Assembly: GCA_905116865.2 (NCBI GenBank)
Contig: CAJHNH020001591.1
Span: 1-64,000, forward strand
Reading direction: 5' to 3'
DNA length: 64,000 nt
Origin: Candidula unifasciata
Lineage: Eukaryota > Mollusca > Gastropoda > Stylommatophora > Geomitridae
The notes under the pieces were generated by a model. It did no database searches and was not told the DNA's origin. It saw nothing but the letters and a program-made list of their open reading frames with translations. Shown here piece after piece: positions 26,601-38,600 of the stretch. The stretch's first letter is position 1. Every line of letters starts with the position of its first letter. The position numbers were made by a program, and so were the translations under genes.

Positions 26601-29600
26601 AATCTGCCTATGTTCCGATGTCTCCCTCTCAGTGTTGAATATCTTTCAGAACCTCTACCCACCCCATGTTGAATTAGTCTTTCAAAGTATGTATTATCTG
26701 TCTATAGTGTCATCATAAAGTAGCTCACCACCCAGAGGAGCAGCAGCTAATCTATCAGGCTACTCGTTACCTCGCACAACTGCATGTCTTGATCAGAAAA
26801 ACCTTTGACATGCTTCTGATCTGAGTATTATCAAATGACGCAAAACCACTCTGTGCACACAATGTCAGTTTCAATTTCCTGAAACATGCTTTATGAGTCC
26901 GTTACAATTACAATATGACTTTGGCTCCCAGGTCGACCCAGCCTTGAGTGGGCACATGATGCAGTCCCGGGAAGTAAAGGTGGCTGACCACATAACCCAT
27001 CTTGTGCCGATTGGTCTATAAAAATATAGGTCTAGCCCTGTATGCCCTAAATGCCTAAAGGCTTGGAAAAGGGTCCTTTACTTACTTACAATTACAATAT
27101 GTAGGGCTATGCTGCTATCAAGATATGGGAAAGCTGCTGTTTTACTGGCTCAATCTCCATTCTTATACTGGATGTAGCTATCTATAAGAGGCAAGGGAAT
27201 CACAGCCAATGGCAAGGTTCAGTGTGACTAGTCAGACTCATCCATTAGGAAGTATATCACAATAAGTGCATGGGATTTCAGGGCCACTGTTGCCACTGCA
27301 AGTCGACATGTTTCTCTTCAAATGCCTAACTATTTGACTGAATATACAGAATCGATACCACTGATCCCCGTGTGGGGTCCCAGGTCCCATTGAAAAAAAA
27401 AAAAAAAAGGATGGACCCACTGCCTCCCTAAAAAGCAGGCTGTAGAAGGTGACTTTTTCCATGATGCTGAAGTGCATTTGCCCGAAGGGCAAGGAACCAG
27501 CAGTCTGCGTACAGGTAAACCAGCTCTGTAAAATGGATGTGTACACAAAAACTTCAGTTCTGGAGCAAGACCAAAGTGGATGAAGAAGCAGACCTTTCCG
27601 CTGGAGTTAACAGCTACTGAATGTTAAGATGAGGAATTTCCGCTGGAGTTAACAGCTACTGAATGTTAAGAAGATGAGGAATTTCCGCTGGAGTTAACAG
27701 CTACTGAATGTTAAGAAGATGAGGAATTTCCGCTGGAGTTAACAGCTACTGAATGTTAAGAAGATGAGGAATTTCCGCTGGAGTTAACAGCTACTGAATG
27801 TTAAGAAGATGAGGAATTTCCGCTGGAGTTAACAGCTACTGAATGTTAAGAAGATGAGGAATTTCCGCTGGAGTTAACAGCTACTGAATGTTAAGAAGAT
27901 GAGGAATACTAGTGAAGCTAACTGAACTTACTGAAGACAACAGAAAAGAAGTTATCATTATCATGTGCCATGACGTTGAGCTATGCGTTCATGATACACC
28001 ATCTCACTTGATCTCCAGAATCACAAATCAGGTCAGTGCTCTTGCCTTGTCCTAACAATATTGCCAAGATATCAATCTCTGCCTTCTGACTGCTCTTTTT
28101 CTGTCAGTCTTACCAGATGTCACCATATTGTCGCGTTTGTTCCTTCCTATAACATGTCAAAAAAACTGACTTTACATTTAATGTTTTAAACCAATTTGTG
28201 TGTTTAATATGTCTCTTGAGAAGAATGAAAAAATTGGCAAATTAATCAAATGGAAGAAGTTCAAATCTTCTAGTTTACTTACTTGATAAATAATTTTTTC
28301 GACGATCGACGGAGAATCTCCGTGACGGGCTGCCAGGCATGTCACTATCTTCGGGACGACCGGAGTTCATGCCAGAATTTTCTGCATGTGGCTTGTCTGT
28401 TGTTTCAAAATACATGAAGTTAAGAGAAATGAACACCACATGTCACAAAAAACACATGTATGATTTTTTTGTTTTGTTTTATCTGTCCAGGGTACAATTT
28501 TTAACTAGTAGGACAACTGTCCAACAATTTATTAGTAGTCATTAATTTTCTGAATATAGGATGAACACTCACCAACAACATGGACCACATTGACTTCAAT
28601 TGCCTTCTTGGCATATACAGCCAAAAGTTGATTAAACTGGTCTTGTACAAGTCTTAGTTTGTGTTCCTTTATCTCCAAGAAGTCTAGCTTGATTTGTTCA
28701 AAAATCTGGCCGGCAAGTTCAGCCTAACAGAGAGAAAAGAAAAAAATATTCAGTAACTATGACAAGCATAAATGAGAGCTCTACATGGCTAAGTGGTTAA
28801 GCTATTTGCCTGAACTCCTGAAGGGCAGGGTGCATTTTACAGATCATCATGTGTTTGATCAGTGCAAAGTTTACGGTCCCTTCAGATCATTACTAGAGCT
28901 AAATGAATTTATGCAATATTTGTAATTATATCACTGTCCGATTACACTGTATGCTGATGAAGGCTTTCTAGCCACAACATTCACTCTGTTGTTCATGACA
29001 GTGATAATGTGTAGAAAACTAGTTCTACTTCTCATCTTGACTTATATTTATTCCATATACAAAAATTAAAAAAAATTAAAAAAAACAGCAGTCGATAAAT
29101 GTGCTATTCCTACCAACTTTAAGCTGTCAATGCCAGATACGGACAGTCCTAAAGAAAAATAAATACAAAATACAACATGTGAGTTAGAGGTGTATTACAA
29201 TCTGGACAGAATATGCAAGTCTGTCTGTCTTTTTTTTAACCTGCAGCCTTACACAATTTACAGTTGAGTATTCATATTTTTCAATAAAATGGTGCTCGGT
29301 AAGTTGTGATGTTGTGACTTGTGGTCTTGAAAATGTTACAATGTGCCGAAAAACAGCAGGTCCAATAAGAGCAAGATTGACATCCTGTCTGAACCTTTTG
29401 CTGTGATCTTATTCGCAAAGTTAGCAGTGTTGTAGCTTATATGCCCACAGAGCAAAGCAGTTTCAACTAAACATAAATAAATAATATAATGGCAGGTACC
29501 ATTAAAGGATCTATGTGCGTAGGGGTAGCTTGCGCCAAGCTGGCCAAGGTGATCTACATCCCCATACATTTGTTGTATTTTTCTGCAAGTACTGGCTTGT

Positions 29601-32600
29601 TTATTATTCTGCCCTCAGGAATTCCACTTTTTCCAACTGTCTTCTGCATAAGATCATTGGAGTAAACAGTAGATATCAGTTTAACTCTCTTAGTGTCATG
29701 CCAGGTAATGGCCAAAATGCCTTTATCTTTTCTCACATTAAACAGGATGATCTGCTTTTTTTCAGCTTCAGCTGCTTTTTCTTTTTAAAAAAAAATATAC
29801 AAAAAAATCAATTGGCATACATCCAATTGTGTCTGACATGGCACCTTGTTGTTGTTCATAAGGAGGGAAGACTGTCAAGCTTAACAAATTCAGTCTGAGT
29901 AGCCTTTCACCATTCATAAACAGCATTTTCAGATGTAGAAATGTTCTGGTCTCTTGTGCCATGTCAACTTCTTTCTTCAGATGTACCTGCATCACCTCTG
30001 TCATCAAATCTATCATCACTTTCACTACTTTAGTTGCAACATAACAATAACATTCATCAGTGTATCTCTACTTATACAAGAATCATCATTCTCAGCGCTA
30101 CATCCCCTGACAGATCCCAATCATCAATACTACGGGTCTGATTTTCGTAATCAGATATGATAAAAAGGCTGAATATGCGCTGGCAATGAAAATTACCAAA
30201 ATGTCACTGAAAACAACGCTTGCATCAGCTCAAAGTGATATCAATTGTATATAGATATAGTTATCTTGGAATCTGTTCACCAAGGGAAATTTGATGATTG
30301 TCGAATTTGGTCAGGAAAGTGTTAAGAAAGAAGCAGTAGGACAAAAGAAGAAAAAAGAAGACAAACAATAAGTTAGGTTTCTGTAGAAACCTGTAGAAAC
30401 TTGTAGAAACCTGTAGAAACTTGTAGAAACCTGTAGAAACTTGTAGAAACCTGTAGAAAACAGAAGATGCCAGGCACTTGCCTTCATGTTCATAGAAGAC
30501 AAACAATAAGTTAGGTTTCTGTAGAAACCTGTAGAAACTTGTAGAAACCTGTAGAAACTTGTAGAAACCTGTAGAAACTTGTAGAAACCTGTAGAAAACA
30601 GAAGATGCCAGGCACTTGCCTTCATGTTCATAATCAGCTGCTCCAGTATGAGATGAGGGCAGGAGATGAGGTGCATGTAATCTCCCTGGGCACCCACTGG
30701 GAGGCACATCAATGCCTAGTCATGGATGAACAAGTGAAACAATTGTTATCATTTACATACACTCTTCATTTCCTACCCTTCTTTCTTCACTTTCTTAACA
30801 CTTCTTCCTCAGCTCAACTTTTGCCTCTCTCCCCTTCATCCTTTTCTTTCTCAACTCTTTTTTTCCCTTCCTCAGCTCAATTTTTGACTATTCCCACTTC
30901 TTCCACCTCTTTCTCAACTCTTCTTCTTCCTCAACTCCTCTTTTGACTCTCTCCCCTTCTTCCTCCTCTTTCTTAACACTTCTATTTCTTACTCAATTCC
31001 TATTTTGACTCTCTCCCCTTCTTCCTCCTCTTTCTTAACTCTTCTTTTGCTTCCTCAATTCCTCTTTTGACTCTCTCCCCTTCTTCCTCCTCTTTCTTAA
31101 CTCTTCTTCTTCCTCAAACTCTTCTTATTCTTTTTCCCTCTACATCTTCCTCCTCTTTCTTAACTCTACTCCTTGTTCTGTAACTTATCCTCTTCCTCCC
31201 TGTCTCTGCTCTATCCTAACTCTTATGTACCCTGGAGCATTTGGGGGAGGGGGGAGGCGGGGTATTACTGCAACAAAGTGGTCAAGTTGTTTGTCCTGCA
31301 CATTGAAGTTCATGTGTTTATTTCACAGTTCTGTTCATCAGTGCAAATTTTAGGGAAATCACTTGGGACCATCACTAGAGCTAAGAAGTTCATGATTTGT
31401 GCAATGCTCTTGTGGCAGGTGGCTAGGCATTCTGGGATATAATCCAGTGCAATGAAGTCAATCCTTTTGTCTTTAACTTTAAACTCTGATACTTTGCATT
31501 CAAGATTTTTAATGAACTCTGAGTCCCAGTGGGTTTAGCATCACAGGCTCAAGGGGATGTAAAGAGAGACACAAAATCGGTGCATCATGAGTTAACTGGG
31601 CTTCCAGGTATGAACCTATAGAAGTGTGATGCATTCCCTGGGACTCAAAGAATTAGGATAATTTTACATACAATGGGAGTTGCCGTGACAGAGCGGCTAG
31701 ACGCACGCCGTGGATCAGAAGGTCATGGCGGAGCCAGATTTTTTTTTTTCAAAAATGACTTTGGCTCCCAGGTTGACCCAGCCTTGAGTGGGTACCGGGT
31801 GCAGTCCCGGGAAGTAAAGGCAGCTAGCGTGATGCTGACCACATCACCCATCATAAAATATAGGTCTAGCCCTATATGCTCTATACGCCTAAAGGCGTGG
31901 AAAAGGGTCCTTTACTTTACTTATACATACAATCCTAATAATACATTCACATTTCTACCTTTGCACCAATCCTCTTCAGTCTCAGGTTCTCCACGTCTTC
32001 GGCTGCCAGGTTTTGGGAGAGGAACTGAAGCATGTAGCCGACTACAAACTTGATGTTTCTGGGGCTGGTCAGTCGGTCAGCCAGTGCTTGACACACAGAC
32101 AAACACTGAGCTTTGGAGACCAGCCTGAGCTTGTCCAGCAGCTGGAAGGCGGTCACTGTATCCGGCTGATCTAGGGTCAGAAGATGATACAGGTGCCGCT
32201 GCTCAATATCCTGAAGAATTAAAATAAGTAGATCAAATGAAAAGGCCCTTTACATTTCATTGGCGTGTCAGGCATATGATGCTAAACTCATTTTTGTAGA
32301 CCAATACCTAGTCAGTGGGGAATGTGGTCAACATCACACAGGCCACCTTTACTTCCCAGAACTTTACCTGGTACCTGGTAGCAGGGCTATTTAAATGGAG
32401 GCCTGTGGGATGAATCCAACCTAGCATGCAGAGACACAGAAAGTGAATAATAGAACAGATGTGCATGCAAACCACATGTCCTGAAACAGACTAAAGTTCA
32501 GAAATGGATGAACAACCAGAACTTTCCGCTAAAGTTTACGTGAAGAAGACGAATGACTAGGTGGCAGGGGTGAAGCAGTAAAAGAGACAAGTATCACTGA

Positions 32601-35600
32601 AGTTAGTCTGCATGGTCAAGTGGTCAAGCCATTTGCCTCCTGCTCTGAAAGTTGTGGCTTCATTTCCCAGACACTTTTTGATTGGTTTTGTACACAGCAC
32701 TAGATAGAGATTGTTGCTGGAGCTAAGAAGTTTGTACTTTTTGTGATGTCTCAATAATCATCTAGCCATTCTAAGGAGCAAGATTAAACCAAATGATAAC
32801 ACCATGAAGTCAATCCTCTCGACTTTTAATTTGATTAAAGTTAATGCAATTGAAAGCATAGTAGCTTCTTTAATTCATTCATTCATTCAGTAGCATGTCC
32901 CTCGCGGAACCTCGCTGCCATAACAACCCTCCGGAAAACCTTCCTATCCTGAGCAAGATGTCCTGCGTCTGATACACCCATCTGGAGATCATCTGCCACA
33001 TCCTGCACCCATCTTCTCCTTGCTCTTCCTCTCTTCCCAGGCATATACCCCTCCATTATTGTTCTCTCGCTTCTTTAATAAAAAAAATAAAAAAAATTCA
33101 AATTCCAATTTGCTTTATAAACAGTAAAGGCATAAAAATCATACAGGTCAATCACTGACACAGTTAAAGATGATAGTATGAGCAGTAAAACTTTGTAAAC
33201 ATGAAATTACTAAGAAGAACATCCAGTTAGAATTAAGAAAATGTTGGTCTCAGTAAGGATATATTATTGCTATTAGTCCCTGGTCGAGGAAAAGTGTGCT
33301 CATGCACTTAGCACCGCAGTCAGCAGTGTTAAGGTTGGCTAGCTTCTCTTCGGAGAAGTGAAAAGTTAAATTTAAGGACCCTGTAGACGACCCGTAAAGT
33401 ACCCAGGTTAACCCCCCTCCTTGTGGTGCACGCTAGAAAACTGAAACCGTGAGGTTTTAGGCTAACAGGGTAATGGCTCGACTGGAAGGAGATGGGCACC
33501 AGCCAGGTCAGATTTCTTCCTGCTCTGCCAAGCAACAGGCCTAGCAAGCCGGCAGTGGTGTAACTGATTGCCTCTTCACAGAAAATATTGAATACAACTT
33601 GGTATCAGTGAGATGTCAAAGAAGAAAAAGAGGAAGAATAAGTCCTTGATTAGAACACATTTGTTAACACAAATTTGATTTTGGTCTCTTAGAATTCATG
33701 TTAATGAGGTTCTACTGTACAGTATATGTAATTACGTTAAAACATTACGTATACGTGTGCTGGGTAAACCATACCGCCACAGCACCATGTGCTAAATACC
33801 TTGAGTATGTCCTGGGGTAGCTTGTGTACAGTTGCCCAGGCTCGAGCAGCAGCAAAGTCTCCAGCCTTCTCTAGAACCAGCAGCACCTCTCCAGGCTCTG
33901 TCTGACTGGCCTTGGGGATCAGTTTCCAGTCAGTGAACCTCTCCAGGAGCTTGTGCAGGTGTTGGTCTTCGGTGCTCATGTACGCAACAGGCACTTCTCT
34001 CATAGACAGCTTGATGCGCAGAGTCTTGACACAGTCTAAGATCTGATTATAGAATAAAGAAACAAACTGAACAATTTGTTTGCTTGGTTTAGTAAAGTAT
34101 GATTCATGGAGGGTATGGCCATCACACCTTGCCACTCAAGTGATGAAAGGATGTTACAGCCATCATGTCTAGCTACTCCAAAGATGAAAATGATGTTACA
34201 GCATCACATCTAGCCACTCCAATGATGAAAAGGATGTTACAGCCATCACGTCCAGCCACTCCAATGATGAAAATGATATTACAGCATCACATCTAGCCAC
34301 TCCAATGATGAAAATGATGTTACAGCATCACATCTAGCCACTCCAATGATGAAAATGATGTAACAGCATCACATCTAGCCACTCCGATGATGAAAAGGAT
34401 ATTACAGCCATCACATCTAGCCACTCCAATGATGAAAATGATGTTACAGCATCACATCTAGCCACTCCAATGATGAAAAGGATGTTACAGCCATCATGTC
34501 CAGCCACTCCAATGATGAAAAGGATGTTACAGCCATCATGTCTAGCCACTCTAATGATGAAAAGGATGTTACAGCCATCATGTCCAGCCACTCCAATGAT
34601 GAAAAGGATGTTACAGCCTTCATGTCTAGACACTCCAATGATGAAAAAGAGGTTATAGCCATCATGTCTAGCCACTCTAATGATGAAAAGGATGTTACAG
34701 CCATCATGTCTGGCCACTCTAATGATGAAAAGGATGTTACAGCCATCATGTCCAGCCACTCCAATGACAGAGTCAGTAAGTCTTTTGAGAACCTTCTTAT
34801 CTACTCACCCATGGGCCTGAATGTCCAACACAGCTTTATCTAATATTTTTGAGTTAAAGCCACACCTCTTTCTGGTCAGCAAGTACTTCCTGTATTCACA
34901 CATGTCTCAGAGTTTCCACTGGCCAGACATATGAATATTTGCTTTTGTAGTGATCTCAGTGATTGCATATATTCTTGTCTGTCATTGTAACAATGCAATG
35001 GTACAGACATGCCACAAGATCCAACAGCCTCCCAAAAACTACAACAGAGCTCTGTAAAGGGAAAGAGGAGAAGAGGCAGACCAAGAATGACCTGGATACA
35101 TAACCTGGCTGACTGGACAAGCTTTAGGCATACAACCCTGAAGTTCACTGAATCTGACCTTCACAGGTGGAGGGAACGGATCAGACAATCAACAGCAACT
35201 ATGACCCAATGACACACAGCGTTACTGCGGGACAATGATGATGATGATGAATTGTAGGATTGTCAATTTATGTCATGTGCTGATGATTCATGGGTGTGAA
35301 AAATGAAGCAGACCAGTTCTACTTCTCATCTGGTCTGATGTTTTTCACTTTTATTAACCACATACAAGCCTCAATCCTATAGATGCAAGTCCCTTTCAAG
35401 GCTCAGATGATCCAAATGTCAACAAGTCAGATTTCAAAGTCAGAATTCAAGTAAAGAAGATGTCCAACCAACTTATTAACCAACAAACAACCAACTGATC
35501 AATCATTCCTAAATTATTTAACCCTTTCATGGCAGTGACCTATAAAAACATATTGCCAAGATCCTGTATTTTCCATATTTTGGGGATTCCCCTAAAAAAA

Positions 35601-38600
35601 TATCTTTAAAAAATGGGTTATGGTGTGTTGTCACTACACAGGGCAGAGGTGATCGTCCTCCTGTGGGACAAGATAATCAAAATGGAAGATACTCATACCT
35701 GGAAAGAATGATGCAACAGTGAGTGTCTACCGCCACTAGGTGCCACTCAAGACTTGGGGGGAAAGGCAAGATAAGTAGTTGAACAGATAACAATGGCTAC
35801 CATCAGTATGGGAACTCTTTGCTGGCTGTTGAGGAGGTAGACGGAGGTGTCCTGATTGCTGTGATGTATCGCATGAAAAACATCTTTAATTTCACTCTTC
35901 TTTGTTTTCAAGTTTATAATGAGGAAACATACTTTTTGATTATGAAACATCAAGTTTTATAATGAGGAAACATACTTTTGATTATGAAACATCAATGACT
36001 TTGTTCAAGTTTATAATGAGGTAACATACTTTTGATTATGAAACATCAATGACTTTGTTCAAGTTTAAAATGAGGAAACATACGTTTGATTATGAAACAT
36101 CAATGACTTTGTTCAAGTTTATAATGAGGAAATATATTTTTGATTATGAAACATCCATACCTTTCCAACCTGGCTAATAGCCCAACAGGACAAGACAAAA
36201 TCATGAAGGACTTGCAAGTACAGCCGCTCGACGACAACAGTCTCCGGCAAGCTCCTGATGATGTTGAAGACTTCCAGCCACTTGTGCTCCTCCAGGAGCC
36301 GGTTGGCCATGTCCTGGATCACACACTGGAACTGGTCACTGCTGGGCAGGCTAAACATGCAGAGCTTCACCTGGGGACACAGTAGATGAAGAATGGGATT
36401 GTCATTTTTAGGTCACAGTGGGGAAAAAAATGAGAGTAAAGCAAAAGACTTATTTTTACGCCTTCCAGCCTATTGAGCATATAGTGCTAGATCTATATGT
36501 TATAGACCAATCGGCATTCAGTGTGTGATGAGGTCACACTGGTTGCCTTTACTGTCCAGGACCTTACCTTGTACCCAATTAAGGCTGGGTCAACCAGGGA
36601 GCCATGTTCATTTCATGTCATAGTATTCATTCCAAAAGATACTAGACCAATGAAAAGTAGAAACAATCAGCTTTGCAACATCACAAACATAAACAACAAG
36701 TGAGGGTTGTGGCTAAAGAGCCTTCATCAGCACACTGCATGAATCTACAATACCATAATAACCTCCAGTAATACACAAAATCACTTAACTGATGTATCTG
36801 CAAAAAAAAATTACATTGCTGTCTGACCAGTAGAATAGATGGCACACGTGTAGCCACTGTCAATACATACCAGCCATGGAAAGTCATGGGTGAGAAGAGC
36901 TATATCTCAATTCTTTCCAAAGACTAGTGTAAGTGTCTTCACTTCTTGTATATGCCACCTTTTAGGGCCTTTGTAAGGCAACAGGGTCTTGATCTGGAGG
37001 TTTTAGGTCTGCACAGCTGATACAACTGCCATGAACTGTGCTGGTTAGGATGTTTTTATTTCTGTCTCTCTCCTCACTCACTCACTCACGCACACATAAA
37101 GACCAACACTTTACAGAGGATTTGAACCTGGATCTCCTAGCATGAGAACCCTGTTTTCTAACAACTCAACTAGCTTCTCCTCAAAGCCTGATATCTTCTT
37201 CTTCCCTTCCTCTTTTATTGCTTCAAGTGTTGAGGGAGAAATGAGGTTCTGATGCCTGCTCATCTGGCCACCCGACCACAGACACATCATGCCATTGTAG
37301 TGTTTCTCTGATGTTATCTTTCCAAGACTGATATAAATTTGTTAAAACAAATCTTCTGACCTTTACCCAATAATGGAGCATAGGCCACCAACCAACCCAT
37401 GCCATGTTTCACCGGCTGTAAACTCCAGAAGAAATTTGTTTGTTGGACTATTTCTGGACTTTAGTTGTGTTCCACCGCTTGAGTTTGTTTTATATGCACA
37501 TCCATCTGAAAAATCTAGCTGACTGACATGCAGACTGCTGTTTTCTCGCGTCTCAGGTAGATGCACTCTGATTTTGAAGGAAACACCCCTAATTAGTCCC
37601 ATTTTGCGACATGTTAAGTGGTGTGTGGGGGGGGGGGGGGAGGAGTGGCAGTGGATCTATCCTCTTTCGTTTGCCCAAAATGAGGCCCCAGAACCCACAT
37701 GGGGGTGTTCTCTCAAAGCTCCACATTAGTGATTATATCAGACTGCAATCAGATACCAAAATTAACATTGAAAAAACAAACTGAAAAGAAGGTTCTAAAA
37801 TGGAAAGAAGGAAAGTTCTGGGAAGTAAAGTTGACCGAAATGATATTGACAATCTCACCCATTGAGTGCCACATTGTCTATAAGAATATTAGGATAGCAC
37901 CACATGCCAGATAGGCGTTGTGTGCAAACAGGTAATTTACTTGTCTTCACATTACTTACCTGGCTATCAATTTCATTGGTGACAAACTTCAGAATGGGTT
38001 CACTACTTGTCAACAACTCTGGATTATCTGCCCCAGCAAGAGGGAGTATATAGTGCAGCAGATGGCGCTGCAGTATCGGGTAATCATCAGTCAAGCGGTG
38101 GTACCGATAACTCCGAATATCAACCAGGTTGATGTCTGACTGATGACTGCCCACGACAGCCGGATACATTCTGTTGAGGTTCCCTGAGTCAGGCACCGAT
38201 TCCGACATGTTGAAGTGGTCAGCAGTGAAATGTTGTTCAATATTGTCCAAGTTGTCCGAGCATACAAGACTGACCATTGTGGCCACTAGCAGGGAATTCT
38301 GCTTGACGTAATCGAGGGTCACTGGGGTCAGCTTATAGCTGGGAAGTTCAAGGCTCCAGCCTTGACCTGAACGGTCAACCGAGCTGGATAAACGATACAC
38401 TGGTGCTCTGGGTTTATCTGTGTTTGGGATATTTTGGGGTGGAGTGATGCGACCAACTTTAACATAGCTGATGTCAAAAGTCACACAGAATCCGTTCAAA
38501 ACATCAAATTATTTACCATGTTTCAAAGAGATCAATTTCCACACTGAATCACCATTCACGTACACTGTTACATTTGTGCCTTCCTTTCCACACACAAAGC

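Noticed and set aside
29768..30025. Possible exon encoding MKVMIDLMTEVMQVHLKKEV
   Set aside because: No acceptor with a pyrimidine tract and no donor in frame; the phases of e20 and e22 already fit without it.
35009..35212. AT-hook protein (KRRRGRPR)
   Set aside because: The motif recurs at 52535 in the same context with a GATGAT tail, so it is a LINE C-terminal fragment.
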